A stretch of 57,523 nucleotides of DNA, from assembly GCA_013115135.1 (NCBI GenBank), contig JABANP010000331.1:1-57523 (forward strand), in the 5' to 3' direction. Source of the DNA: Perkinsus olseni (lineage: Eukaryota; Perkinsozoa; Perkinsida; Perkinsidae). The notes below the pieces were generated by a model. The model was given only the letters and a program-made list of their open reading frames with translations, made no database searches and was not told the origin of the DNA. How positions within the stretch are numbered: the stretch's first letter is position 1; every line of letters starts with the position of its first letter. Positions 46,176 through 57,479 of the stretch are shown one piece after another. The position numbers and the translations under genes are program-made.

Positions 46176-48010
46176 ATGAGCAGCTTGCCTCGTCCCTTTA
46201 GGCGAGTCATTCGTCACGTTAGCCCCCTCAGCGTCGTGAGGGGCTCCAGCGTTGGCACTCCGGCATCAGCTAGTGACCAGCTTCTTTACAGAGGTCAGTT
46301 GCCGGGTTGCATCAGGCTACTATCAAGCCACTCCTTAGTGTCACCAATGCCCGTGGACGTGGAGGGTGAGGGGGGCCTGTCTTATGCCAGCGTTGGGGCG
46401 AGGGCTAGGTCGCCGAGTCCGCTGCGGCGTGTGGTCTCGGTCCGAGGAGGCAGCCCGCAGACAGCAGGGATGAGATTGCGCAGTCCGGAGAGAGCGCCCA
46501 GTTCTCGCACCCTGGACCGCTCGGCTGGAGGGGAGCCCGGTTACAGTGGACCTCAGGAGAGGACAGAAAGCAGGCCGATTGGCAGCAGCCTTGCTGCAGT
46601 GGAGCCAGTGGAGGGGCGGTACGGTAGTGATAGTAGGGACTACGCTGCCGCGGAGCGTGACGGGGGTCATGAGACGAAGGGAGGGGCTCTTGGGGAGAGG
46701 CTGACCGTGCGCGACGCTGCCTCTAGTACGGCGGCTTCGATCGGCAGGAGCCCTCACAGCTACTCCAACCCGTAAGGTGGTCGGTCGTCATCGCTCCGCT
46801 GGGAATCAACCGTACTACGAAGGCTCGTCCCATAGGTACCGTCGTGTTCTAGCTGAAGGTCCCCAAGAGCTAGTGGGAGCCTCAGGTGGGCTGCTGCCTT
46901 TGGTGGGCTGTCTGGCTGGGGATGCTCGGTCTTAGAGGCGGAGACGGCGAGGGATCGGCAACAGGCTCAGGGCAGACCGCCGAGGGCCACATCAGCTGCT
47001 CCCCTTCCTCGAGAGCTGTGGTCCGGCGAGGAGGAGGAGGTACCGGTCTGGGATGGAAGGGTCGCTAGAGGGGTTGACTCAGGAGGGCTTGGATGGCGAC
47101 AGGAATTCTGTGGACGATGTTGTGGAGGCGCTGCAGGATGAAGGAGAGCCCGAGACCTTAGAGGTGGCTTGGCCGACTGCCGAGCTGGTGGTCCATCGTC
47201 GCTTAGGAATTGCCCTCTACGCGACAGGCGTCCCCCAGGCAGGCCGGCCAGCGACGGGTGGGTCTGGGGGAGCGGGCACCATCGAAGGTGGCTTTTTCAG
47301 GAGTCCGCTGAGTCTCTGGTCAGCAACACCTTGGGGTCCTTGTCCTCCTCCGAGCCTTCCATCCTCTCTGCTGTGGGCTGGTGGGCTCTACCTCCCACTG
47401 CCCGAATCACTCACTGCCATCTCGTCTCAGTGACGATCGTCCGGCGAGGGCTGTACCGGTTACTACCGAAACCCAAACGGAAGACTTAGGTGGCTGCAGG
47501 GATGATGGCGGGGGTGTCTCCCCCGGTGACGAGGCCCCAGCTCGGAGCCCAGCGGTGAAGGCGATCGGCCATAACGCTCCGCCTCCCGCTCATACGCCGG
47601 GTGAGGCTGCGGTGGGCTGCTAGGGGGTAGTTAGGTCTCCTCAGGCCGGCATGGGTATAAAGTATGTACGGCTGAGTCCGTGAATAGCGGGGCTAGACGA
47701 ACGCCGCTCTACACGACGCCGGGATGGGACGAGAGGACGCAGGAGCTCCGAGAGAAGGAGGCTAGGTTGGTGTGATGGCTTCCTCTGTGGTGTGGATGGA
47801 CCAGGGCTCAGGTTGGAGCTGTACTTGGTGGAATCGGCGAGGCGTCGTGAGCTCCTCATGGACTCGATTAAGAGGCGCCAAGCGTCGGCCCAGCAGCGAG
47901 GGGTTACGGCTAGAGAGCTCGAGTGGGTGTCTGTGAGAGGGGCGATTGTTGTAGCTTCTGTATCTCAGCTTTGGCGGTGGCTCCTGCCGTGGCCGAGACC
48001 AGGAGAGGTG
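46176..48010 (+). CDS. Low-complexity Ser/Arg/Pro-rich exons, unknown function
   Basis: The longest frame (46176-46775) encodes a disordered Ser/Pro/Arg/Gly-rich segment with SPSPLRR and SPERAPSSR motifs that resemble phosphorylation-rich tails. Further exons lie about 47053-47430 and 47790-48010, the last with a helical part (LELYLVESARRRELLMDSIK). Start, stop and joins are not determined. Low-complexity protein is a better description than any function. Confidence 0.35.
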
Positions 48011-48510
48011 AGCCCTGTGTACCTCCACACTCTGCCGCCTTGCGACGGTCGCTCCTACGAGATCTATTTCATTGCAGCGTCCCCAACCACATACGAACTG
48101 CGTCGGCTTACGCATACCATCAGCCCTCGGCCGTCGGGCCCTCCACCAGTGCCCAGTACGATGCTTCCCGTGCTCGCGACTCTGTCGTTATTCGCTACTT
48201 TAGATCGGCTACCTCCGTCCACCTCTATCAACGCTCGATATGTAAGGCAAGCGACATATCATAGCGAATGGTGATTCCGGCCATTCTCAGCTGCCCCTCG
48301 TAGCATGCACCAGCGGGATGGCTTTAGAGCTGCCCTTGAACCCGTGACCCGAGATGAATGCCAAAAGTGAGCCTTCCTGTCGTGATGTCCTCCCAGTTGC
48401 TCCGCTCAGTCGAGATCCCAACGTGGGCGACAATCGGGAAAGTCGTGGGCGAGCTCGGGTAGAGGCCAAGAGGACGGCCTGTGTGTAGTTCATCACAACG
48501 GCCCTGGACC

Positions 48511-49343
48511 ATGGCCTCGCCCTCAGCCCGCTCGCCCGTTGAAGAGGCTGGCCCGAGCGGTGGGGTTTATGTAGCGGAAGGCTTGCCGCGGCAGTCAGCG
48601 AAGAGACGACGATCGAGCTGGCATGGGGACCGTCATGTTAGTCGGTGGCGACAGCGGTGGTTGAGCCTCTCCCTTCAGAGGACGGTCTTCGGCGACCCAT
48701 CTCCGCTCAGTCCCCATGGCAGCTACGCCCGGACGATTCTGAGGTGGGCACCGCCCTCGGTCATTTCCAACTCGATTTTGGTAGGACTGGCCGCTTTCTG
48801 GACGACCGTCGGGAGGGCCTGGGGAACGACGAGTGGAGGGTGAGCCGCCGGCGTCCTCGATCACATCAGCATGGTGGTCCCAGGCCCTGGCTGAGAGGCT
48901 TCGGCAGAAATCGGAGAACTACATAGTGTCTTGTCCGAGGTCTTCCGCCAGCCATTTGCACTGAGGAGGTTCGGCGTCTGCCTCACTGGGACGGGCTCGA
49001 TGTGGCGTTGGGTTAGGTAATGATGACGATGATACTTTTGTAATGAATGAAGTTAACCACGACCGGCGAGTCGACGTAGCATGAGCAGTGTGTCATGTAT
49101 CAGTATCTTGGCCTCTCCCCTCTCGGCTTGGGTTCTCTGTTTTCATGGCTTAGTTTTTATGAGGGCAGTGGTAATTCTCACGACCTCAGCAGGCCTGTCG
49201 CAGGTTTTGCTCCTGTGAGCAGCGAGTACGACTCAACTGCTTCTATTAAAGTCGCTTTCTCACTCCGGTGGCGGGCTCTCCGGGATGCGTTCGACCATTG
49301 CCAATGGCGAGACGTAGCGGTGGGTCTGCGTTTTCGGCGCTAG
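48511..49343 (+). CDS. Short hypothetical gene, multi-exon
   Basis: The ATG at 48511 begins MASPSARSPVEEAGPSGG, a low-complexity start. Downstream open segments (LRPDDSEVGTALGHFQLDFG; later SIKVAFSLRWRALRDAFDHC) could be further exons. No domain is recognised and the gene could be part of the unit before it. Confidence 0.3.
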
Positions 49344-49519
49344 CCGGTTGACAAAGCAACATCCTCGCAGGCTGGGGTGAAGCAATAATATTTAAGATTT
49401 TAATTACGGAATATTTTTGCAATTCTTCGGGAGGGCGGCCACGCGTTTCTGTTAGCCTCGTCCGGTCGCCGCTTCAGGTCAGTTCTTCTGAGTACTTCTC
49501 ATCACCGTCCTCTGTGTGG

Positions 49520-51143
49520 ATGGATGATCCACCCACAGCCGAGGCCTTGCTCCTCGTACCACTCTCGACGGAGGGCGAGGGCAAAGCGTGGTTGATTCGC
49601 GACGGCGAGACGAGAAGCATTGGAAAGAAGGCCGAGTGCGATATTGTTGTCAACGGTAAGACTGATGCCGCGGTCTCCAGTGAGCGCCTGGGCTTCAGCT
49701 GATGCTGTGTCGGGTCATCACTGTACTGTGGGCCTCAACCTCCTGTCGCCCTACGCTCGGCAAGAACAGAAGTTTGTCATAACGGTGAGGCCCGACGGCG
49801 ATGGCGGGATCGTCAGTCTGGTTCCTTAGGTAAGGAACATCGGACGAAGTGCAACTTTCGTCGACGGCAACAGGCTGGAGGCGGCGGAGGTGCGATACGC
49901 CCGCCCAGGGGAGGTCCTCAACCTGGGCAGGCCAACGTCGCAAGGTGGTGGTGGTCGTATGACTCACTATCGAGCGTCATGCAGCTGCGCAGGTGACCAG
50001 AAGTGCCGAGCAAGCTTCAAGTTCCAATCGGTTGTTATTGGTGACACAGGGAAGAGGCCCAGGGTGAGAGAACGATCTGGTTGGTAAGGGCAATCAGCGG
50101 CCTTTGTTAGGAAGAGGCCCTTGGGGAAGTCGTTGCGGAGATCCCGAGGCCCGCTCACTCATCGACTTCGAACGTCGCTGACAAGACGCTCGGCCCGGAG
50201 CAGTTCGCTGCCATCAGGCAGGAGGAGGATAGGGCGAAGGAACAGGCAAGCCGCCCTCCCCACCTTGTCGGCGAATCCCTTTTTTCAAAAAAAAGATCAA
50301 GCTTGAGGCGACGGAGCGAAGCCTGAGGAGGGCTAGAAGGCAGCTGCAGGACTACAGGCGGAGGATGGAGAAGCTGGAGCGATCGAACTTGAAGTAGAGA
50401 CAATTCTTTGCTGTTTTTTGAAGTTCGTTTTTCTGCTCAGGTTGAAGGATGTTAACGATGAGCTCACAGTCCGGGTGCGCGTCCTGGAGGCGATGGCTCA
50501 GACGAAGGAGGATGCCCTGGTAGCTACCGAGGAAGCCGCAGAGCTCTGGAGCGAAGTGACCTGGTTTTCGGTCATGTATTACGACCCGGCAAGAGCGTGT
50601 TACTTAGGACCGCACCAGGCTGGAAGCTGAGGCTGCGAGGTGTGGGGATTATGTCAGGGAGGCTGCCAGTGAGCTCGAGAAAGCGACGCGTGCGAAGGAA
50701 GACGCCGAGAGGCAGATGCGAGCCATGAGGCAGATGCTGGCCAAGTACAGCGCGGTGGTGAGACTAGGAAGATATTCGTGGCCGGATGAGGTCTTTTTAG
50801 GCACGCGAGGCCAATCAGGTTTACGGAGATTGCCATACTAAAAATGAGGACTTACCGCCACAAGTGTCGGAATGCCGGAGGTGGTCGTGGTGGCAGTACT
50901 CTCGGAGCTGATGGAGTTTCTATGTCAGGCCGAAGGATGAGGGGGATGCGTCAGTACCGAGAGACGATGAGGCCAACAAGCGTGCTCGGTAGGGGGGGCG
51001 GGCCCGGGCTACCGCGTTGCCCCTTGGGGTCACTCTCAGGTGCTCCGTGGTCGAGGTTGTTGACCTCCGAAACGCGTAGCGTCAGTTACCCGTGTGCTGT
51101 GCCCTGTAGTGGCATCTTGCTGTGGCTTCAGTCCTTCAGTTGA
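49520..51143 (+). CDS. FHA domain/coiled-coil protein 1, NBS1-like N-terminus
   Basis: The ATG at 49520 starts MDDPPTAEALLLVPLSTEGE followed by AWLIRDGETRSIGKKAECDI, the first strands of an FHA phosphopeptide-binding domain. A 43-nt intron (49656-49698) leads to DAVSGHHCTVGLNLLSP, and another to SATFVDGNRL...GEVLNLG. The usual SRxH Arg is Gly, and the NGT turn is altered, so phosphothreonine binding may be weakened. Later exons encode coiled coil (KLEATERSLRRARRQLQDYR; LEKATRAKEDAERQMRAMRQ). The position and sequence of the FHA resemble the N-terminus of NBS1/nibrin, but no BRCT or Mre11-binding motif is seen. It is a tandem paralog of the next gene. Confidence 0.55.
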
Positions 51144-51301
51144 TTATGATGATGACAAGGAATTTCTAAGGTGTTTCTCACCAGCGTCGATTGTCTGTTG
51201 TCGTTCTCGGCGGTGATTCTGGGTCAGCATTTGCCGTGCCACGATTTCCTAGTAGAAGGAGCTTCTCATCTGTCGTCCACCCTTGTGTAGTTCTTTTTAT
51301 G

Positions 51302-53200
51302 ATGGTTGAAACTGCCGAGCAGCAAGCGCTGCTGCTCGAGCCAACAGGGAACCATGCCAGCGGCAAGCCGTGGGTGATCCGCAATGGCGAGAAGAAGACC
51401 ATCGGTCGGAAGGCCGAGTGCGACATTGTTGTCAACGGTTGGTCTGTGGCGCGGCTTCCGGTTGGTATTGAGCTGCTGGTCTGGTCAGATACGATCGTGT
51501 CTGGCCTTCACTGTATAGTGGGATTGTCGATACTGTCGCCTCAAGAGCGACAAGGCGATGGTATCGTCATCAGTGTAAGCTCATCGTGGATCAGGCGTAT
51601 CTTTGTTTCCGTGGAGGCTGAGGGTCAACCAAAGATACTCAGTCTCGGTGCGTTGATCGAACAGATCACCGTGCGTTTTTATTCGTCCCCTGGCGGTTGG
51701 TATCTTCTTTGGGCTGCGTTGCACAACCTCTTTCGCGGACCATAGGTGGAGGACAAATCGACTAACGGCACTCTCATTAACGGTGAAAGGATCGGGAAAG
51801 GGAAGACGCGCTTCGTCCAGGCAGGGGATGTTATCAACCTAGGCAAGCCTAAGACGACCGCAGAAGGTGACGGCCATAGCTTGGCCGCCACACCCTTCCC
51901 TCGCTGAAGTCGCGGCGTCTCTCAGGCGAGCACCAGTACGCTGCCAGCTACAGACTGCGCATGGTGGTCGTGGACGGTGCAGGGCAGTGGAAAGATGAGG
52001 ACAAGGTGAGAAGGGGCCTGCTGAGGTTGGTGTCACCTTGGGGCTGTTGTGGTAGGAGAATAGGAGCATGAACAGTGACGGCAGCACGGAAGCCCCTGTT
52101 GGCACGCCTCGGTCGGCTCCCTCTACGGAACCCAATAATCGGGAGGCTGTCGGGTCCGTGCCGAGACTGCGGTGAGTTCAGGGGGGCGGTTGAGTCACGT
52201 ATTATCCGCAGCCGAGCAGTTCTAGACTGAAGACCCCGCAGTGGGGATGAGGCCCGCGTCTTTGAGTGATGCTTCGTTCTGATTTGAGTTCATCGCGGTT
52301 TCTGTCCGCTTCGATGGTCGATTGTGGTCAGGAATTTCCCAGTGAACGGCAAGCGAGCCCGAGAGCCGCCAACAGCCCTCCGGCGGCGAGAACCCAAGGT
52401 GAGATCGATCCCAGGCTCCGTCTCGGTATCCTTGTCGGTCAGACGTCGTCTGCTGCGGCCATGGCAGCGGCTCACCGAGAAGAGCAGCTCAGAGGCCAGC
52501 TGGCTGCGGCGGAGGAGGGCCGGCGGACGCAGGAGGCGCGCGCCACGGAATTGGTGGGGGACGCACACGAAGTCGTTCCGGTATGGTCGCTTCTTCCGCA
52601 GGAAATCCGAGTGAGAGTGACTGAAGAGAGGCTGAAGTCCTTGAACGAACAGCTTGAGGAAGCTCGGAAGGCTAAGGACCGGTATCAAGAGGAGAATGCC
52701 GAGTAAGGCGTCTGCAGCTTTCTTCGCAGTGCGCGTAGTGAGTGGCATCTTCGCCTCACCTCAGCCTGCAGAATCAAGTAGCAGAGCTGACGATCCGAGG
52801 GAAGCAGCTTGAAGCAACGGCTGAGTCGAAGGACCGGGCACTTCAAGACGCACAGAGGGATGCTGGGATCAGGAGCGAAGTGGCTTGTTGCTGCACTGTT
52901 GGCAGGCTCATTGCACCGACCTGGCTATGGTCAGGATATGGAAAATCTTCGGGCTGAGGCTTTCGATGCGGATGGCCGGGCGAGAGATGCTGCTCGACGT
53001 CTGCGAGAGGTGAAGAGGAACTTGGACGGCGCGGTGGAGGCGAATAGAAAGCTGACGGAGTATTCTAACGGACTGAGGGAAAAAGTCGGCGGGTTGCAGG
53101 TGAGGGCCTTCACCCCACACCCGTATAGAAAGGTGATGTCTTCAGTCGGCTCTCACAACGAGCGCTGCGTCTGTAGCGAGCCTTCACAACGCCATTGTAA
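51302..53200 (+). CDS. FHA domain/coiled-coil protein 2, tandem paralog
   Basis: The ATG at 51302 begins MVETAEQQALLLEPTGNHAS, then PWVIRNGEKKTIGRKAECDI, a near copy of gene 1. After introns come DTIVSGLHCIVGLSILSPQE and VEDKSTNGTLINGERIGKGK...GDVINLGK. Here the STNGT turn that contacts the phosphopeptide is canonical, so this copy has the better-kept FHA. Downstream exons (about 52390-53100) are coiled coil: REEQLRGQLAAAEEGRRTQE, TEERLKSLNEQLEEARKAKD and ENLRAEAFDADGRARDAARR. Exon ends beyond 53.1 kb are uncertain, and further exons may reach 53.95 kb. A role in DNA-damage signalling is only suggested by the NBS1-like FHA. Confidence 0.6.
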
Positions 53201-53959
53201 ACTTGTATGACGCATCACAGGAGCATTGTGGACTGGACGCCACCAAGGTGAGGGGTCGCAAGATGTGCCGTGGGATGAGGGTGAGGACGCCGGCGGAATC
53301 TTATTCCATCTCTTTCTGGGAGAGCTGCGCAGCCTGCGCTGACCCCAGGCCGAGTACCATCTGAGTTATTTTATCACTTGTTTTCTGCTCAGGCGGACAG
53401 CATCGGTCTTACTGCTCGTCTATCATCAGGTTGAAAGTCTCCTCTTCCCGGTTCCATCGCCGCCGTCCCCTCCCCAGACCTTCTCAGTTGGAATCACCCC
53501 GACTGAGCAGACGTACGATGAGGGGGATCAGACAGACACTGATGACGAAGGTGAGCACCTCAGACGCGTCATTCATCCGCTGTGCGTTGCTCTTGGCGGT
53601 TCTGAGGATGTTGAGCCCTCGCGGTTGTTTCAGTTGAAACTCTCCTGACTAATGCAGCAACGCTCGAGGAAGACGGCGACGTTACACCGCGGCCGACTGG
53701 GCAGATTCGAGTAAAGCAGAGCGATTCGGACTCGGATACTAGCGGCCAAGGGGGGACGGAAAGTGAGTTCAATTGCCGCTATCTGTACTCTTGCAACCAG
53801 GCGATCTACATCGTTGGGATCGAATACTATATGGCGCGCGGGAATATTCGCTTTTGGTCTGTCGATTGCAGCACCGCCGCCAGCGGGTAAGAGAATGCGG
53901 AGTTCTTCTGGTGGAAGTCCGTCCTCGCAGAAGCGGTTGAGGAAGGACAGGTGACTTCT

Positions 53960-54475
53960 TGAGAGCGTCTCTTGTGCTTCGCAGACTAGTTTGCTGCTCT
54001 CAGTGACGAGAAACCGGCCGGGGCCACTTTCGGCGACTTACTAGGCAATGACTCTGAGTGATGATAATGTATAATAAGAAGATTGAATTCAAAGATTCAT
54101 TTTATTATTACCATCGACTGACCATAGTCGATCTTTATCAGTCGCCTTGCGTTCTGACAGTCTCCGGCGGGATGGTAGCTGCTGATGATGATGAACGCAA
54201 AGTTAGATTGTGATAAATGGACGGTAACTTTGTAATGGTAAGTGCCCATAGGTTAAAGAAGGGGGCGGAAGGTTTCCGCCGGAAACGAAATAGTGGATAA
54301 CTAATAAAGATAACGAAGGATACTATGAGATAGTTATACTAATGAAGTGGAAACTGCTTGACCCTACGTAGGTAGGCGATGGCCACGTTGTAGATATACT
54401 CCTGCTGTATCCTTCTCACAGCTCATCTGAAAAGGTGGTATGGTTTGGCGATTCGAAGCAGATGAACCCTCTCCT
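53960..54475. other. AT-rich spacer
   Basis: No gene is supported. It is likely the 3' flank of the FHA gene. A degenerate triplet lies at 54266. Confidence 0.4.
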
Positions 54476-54634
54476 TCACCTGAGGGGGCAGGAACACTCG
54501 CATTTGTCAGGACATAACATGCAAATAACTTGCAAGTCCCTCCTCGGAGGCAGGGATTCACCTTGGCTACCATCCAACGTCCCGTGGACGACGAGAGTGA
54601 TGGTAACCACGAGTAGGTAGAAGATGAACTTCAT
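54476..54634 (-). CDS. Small secreted cysteine-rich peptide
   Basis: A single-exon frame of 52 residues, from the ATG complementary to 54632-54634 to TGA at 54476-54478. The signal peptide MKFIFYLLVVTITLVVHG is followed by an acidic/basic linker and the C-terminal signature ICMLCPDKCECSCPLR. This is the same CxxC-x3-CxC plan as the peptides at 9.7, 27.5 and 29.6 kb, but with the last pair shortened to one Cys. It lies more than 24 kb from the others, outside the repeat-rich region. Function unknown; extracellular and disulfide-bonded by inference. Confidence 0.65.
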   Translation of the reverse strand: MKFIFYLLVVTITLVVHGTLDGSQGESLPPRRDLQVICMLCPDKCECSCPLR

Positions 54635-54639
54635 GCTAT

Positions 54640-55871
54640 GAAGGGCTGCGAGTCGGACGTTCGAGAGATGAACGTTGCCCGCGTATTATTCTGCACGCGA
54701 GCTGCATGAGCTCCCTCATGACTCTCCGTCCCCCTCAGCATCGCCAACAGCCGCTCAACAGCCCGCTGCGGTGTGATCGGTTGTTACAATCCTGGAGCCA
54801 TAGCTGGACGGGGTTCATGCGACACATGAGAGAAAGCGTATTCTTAGGTCGATGCATGCTGCATTCAAATCGACTATGTATATCCATGAGGACGAGGGCG
54901 CCACATGGAGGTTGGGTAGGAGCCACCTAGGGTTCTGCCAGAGCGGCCCATGATTGCGTGTGGCATAGCTGATGGGCTAGTGGATATCTCCAATGATGGT
55001 TTACTGTCCACATTGGTTCTTCGAGGCTTGGGCGAAGATGTTTCCAACGACTGTGAGGCCTACTTACCATGTGTACGCATACGCTAAGTGAGGAGCCGGG
55101 GCAGACTGATTGCGGCTGGCGTCGCTATAGTGAGACCAAGGCAGCGTTTTTAGGAGTGAATGGCAACATCCCTTCGAGGAACTTCCTTGTTCTTGTCGAG
55201 GACTCCTCGGGCCTTGCTTCAAGCCAGGGATATGCAACTTCCTAGAGTTGACCTCTCACGGTTGAGGAGGTTGGCCCGGACTACTCATCGGCTGGGGAAT
55301 ACTAACGGGAAGCAACGGGACAAGATGGCAGCTTCATCAAACCTGGCAAACTTCTCAACCCTCTGGCAGATGCCGCCACAACGGAGCACTCCTGGATATG
55401 CACCGGCAGATGCTGTCGTTGCACTCATAGTCGATATTAGTCCTGGGTACATGCCTAGCAGCAATATCGACTAAGTCGATTCGACTTGAGCATGCCCGAC
55501 ACCCCGATCCACTACCAAGCTCAAGGCCCTGTGGTCGTATCAGCACATCCTGTTGTTTGGAGGAAATAGAGGTTACTTATGATGAAAGCAAAGAACCGGA
55601 GGAAGACTTCGGTGGTGTCGATATCTTCGATTTCTCCGTGTCGCAACCTCGCGGACCTGGGGATTCCTGAGGGAGCAGTTTCTTGGTCCAGAGGGAGCGC
55701 TGCGATGGGGCATCTAAATTCCCCGACAATTTCTTCGACTTTGACGCGAGGATACACCGCTTGTGGCAACATGATGAACAACACCGTAACAACAACGTTA
55801 GTATAGATATCATGAATCATCTCGTATGCAATCGGTCGATGGTATGCACGTGGCTGGTCGGGGAAGTAAGG
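54640..55871 (-). other. Possible secreted-protein gene or decayed paralog
   Basis: On the minus strand an ATG complementary to 55818-55820 opens a 99-codon frame with a hydrophobic N-terminus (IYTNVVVTVLFIMLPQAVYP), then KVEEIVGEFRCPIAALPLDQ. Further left, fragments such as VEKFARF and VLDKNKEV faintly resemble the protein encoded at 55872-57479. A small secreted protein plus remnants of a paralog is possible; splice sites were not resolved. A perfect palindromic triplet lies at 55466. Confidence 0.3.
55466..55486 (+). repeat. Palindromic triplet, A = atcgact
   Basis: Perfect; the other one in the gene-dense half. Confidence 0.9.
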
Positions 55872-57479
55872 CTAATTCTTCGATAGAGACTCGATCTGTT
55901 CCGAGGGTCTGAAATAAACGTTTATAGCTTCTGTGTCGTTGGGATTCTCCGCGCCGAAGTGAGCCGCTACGCCATTTCCATGATCGAAGCAGAAGTACAT
56001 CCCCTTCTCTGGTTGGAAACGATCAACATTCTCTCCTAGACTGTTCAGGGTTTCCACCAATTCAGTGTAGAGTAAAATCGGACTGCTCTCGGGACCGAGC
56101 TCCGAGTTAACTTCCCAGCAGCTCTTGCCAGCGTCTTCGTTCAGCGAGGCCCGGAGCTGGTAAGTATCTTTCTCCTGGAACGAGAGCTGCACGTTGATGA
56201 TGCCTTCCTCCACATGCCTGACGCTGAGTGAGATCGACCTCTCGCCATCGGGACCATCGACGCTGTAGTTGCCGTCTACACGGGACTCCAGGATCACTCT
56301 TGCCTTCTTAGCCTCGGTAACCGTGGGAGCCGATTTCTTCCTTTTAACCACGGACGTCGCATGCCTTCCGTCAGCGGTACTGTGGGATACTCCTGAGTAC
56401 TCCGACGATGGCTGCCCCTTAACAAGTTTCACACTCCTCATCGCCTCAGTCCCCCAATTCTTCTTGTTCAGTACGAGTAGTACCTCGTTCTCGTTGCCAC
56501 CCGGGCAGAGACAAATGGTCCTCCAGTTCACTGACCCAACCGGGGCGAGGGAAGCAAATTTTCGGATGATAACGTCTGCACTGTCCTCAGGATGGGTTAG
56601 TCCCTGTCGCTCTTCCACTGCGGCATCCAAGCATCCGTTGACAACGCGTTCTCTCCTTGCCGGACCTAGCCTGTACGACAAATACCCTCTCTTCAGCCGA
56701 ATAGGACCGAGTGTGACCTTATTGGCAGCTTCGTCGATCAGGGTGATGAACATGGATGGGAACTTTTGGGGGGCGGGGTTAGACGCTAAATCGATAGTGA
56801 ATGTAGATACACCTTTGAAGACCGGGACAGGGGCGACATAGTGACCCAGCAAGAAGACTGGGCCTTTCGCGTCATCTTCATCTGCTTCTTCCACCGCCCC
56901 CTCGACCTTGTCCAGGCGGATCTCTCCGTGCTCCTTATCATGACGGTCCAGAACAACGATCCAAGAGTGATTGTTGCTCCCTGGACAGATGGCCAGTGTG
57001 ACGAGACCGAAGTTAGGAATTGTCTTGAAGTGGGCCACTTGCCGCGTCAACTTTATGAAAGCCAGTCTCATTCCCTCGTCCGCGTTTGTCCGGCGTATAA
57101 CGGAGCATCGCCTCATGTATAGCTGCTTCTCAACTCCAGAGCTAGACCCGGAGTTTGCACGGCTCAAAGGAGCGAAAGGGGTAGTTATATTATCCCCATT
57201 TGATATGTGAAAAGTGAACCTCCCTCTCTCATCGTATTTTATCCCTCGTGGCCTAGTGCATTCAAAGCTCAAACCAGAGAGCCCTTCGATCACGTTGGAT
57301 AGATCACCCGAGGAATAAACGCCGGGGCTGATCAGCACCCACTTGCTGTAAGAACTCCTTCGCCCGCGCATCCCAGGATCAACAGTAGCAGCGTGGATGA
57401 GGCAGAGGCGAGGCAGAAGTCTGGAGTGAACGAGGCCCATATGATAGGGAACATGTATGTCTGAGAAGAAAACATGCAA
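55872..57479 (-). CDS. Protein of unknown function with internal repeats
   Basis: A single long open frame of up to 535 codons. The first in-frame ATG is complementary to 57438-57440 (MGLVHSRLLPRLCLIHAATV, a weak signal peptide); an upstream exon is possible. Two parts look like copies of one domain: TLAICPGSNNHSWIVVLDRH...IRLDKVEG and TICLCPGGNENEVLLVLNKK...VKLVKG, each after a stretch ending in GPIRLKRG or similar. The end is at 55872. The protein is rich in beta-strand-like patterns, lacks transmembrane segments and matches no family I know. It is probably extracellular or membrane-associated by analogy with its weak leader; this is inference. Confidence 0.6.
   Translation of the reverse strand: MHVFFSDIHVPYHMGLVHSRLLPRLCLIHAATVDPGMRGRRSSYSKWVLISPGVYSSGDLSNVIEGLSGLSFECTRPRGIKYDERGRFTFHISNGDNITTPFAPLSRANSGSSSGVEKQLYMRRCSVIRRTNADEGMRLAFIKLTRQVAHFKTIPNFGLVTLAICPGSNNHSWIVVLDRHDKEHGEIRLDKVEGAVEEADEDDAKGPVFLLGHYVAPVPVFKGVSTFTIDLASNPAPQKFPSMFITLIDEAANKVTLGPIRLKRGYLSYRLGPARRERVVNGCLDAAVEERQGLTHPEDSADVIIRKFASLAPVGSVNWRTICLCPGGNENEVLLVLNKKNWGTEAMRSVKLVKGQPSSEYSGVSHSTADGRHATSVVKRKKSAPTVTEAKKARVILESRVDGNYSVDGPDGERSISLSVRHVEEGIINVQLSFQEKDTYQLRASLNEDAGKSCWEVNSELGPESSPILLYTELVETLNSLGENVDRFQPEKGMYFCFDHGNGVAAHFGAENPNDTEAINVYFRPSEQIESLSKN

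Noticed and set aside
54110..54150. Inverted pair atcgact...agtcgat as another triplet
   Set aside because: The spacer is 6 nt and no third copy of the word follows, so it does not fit the rule.
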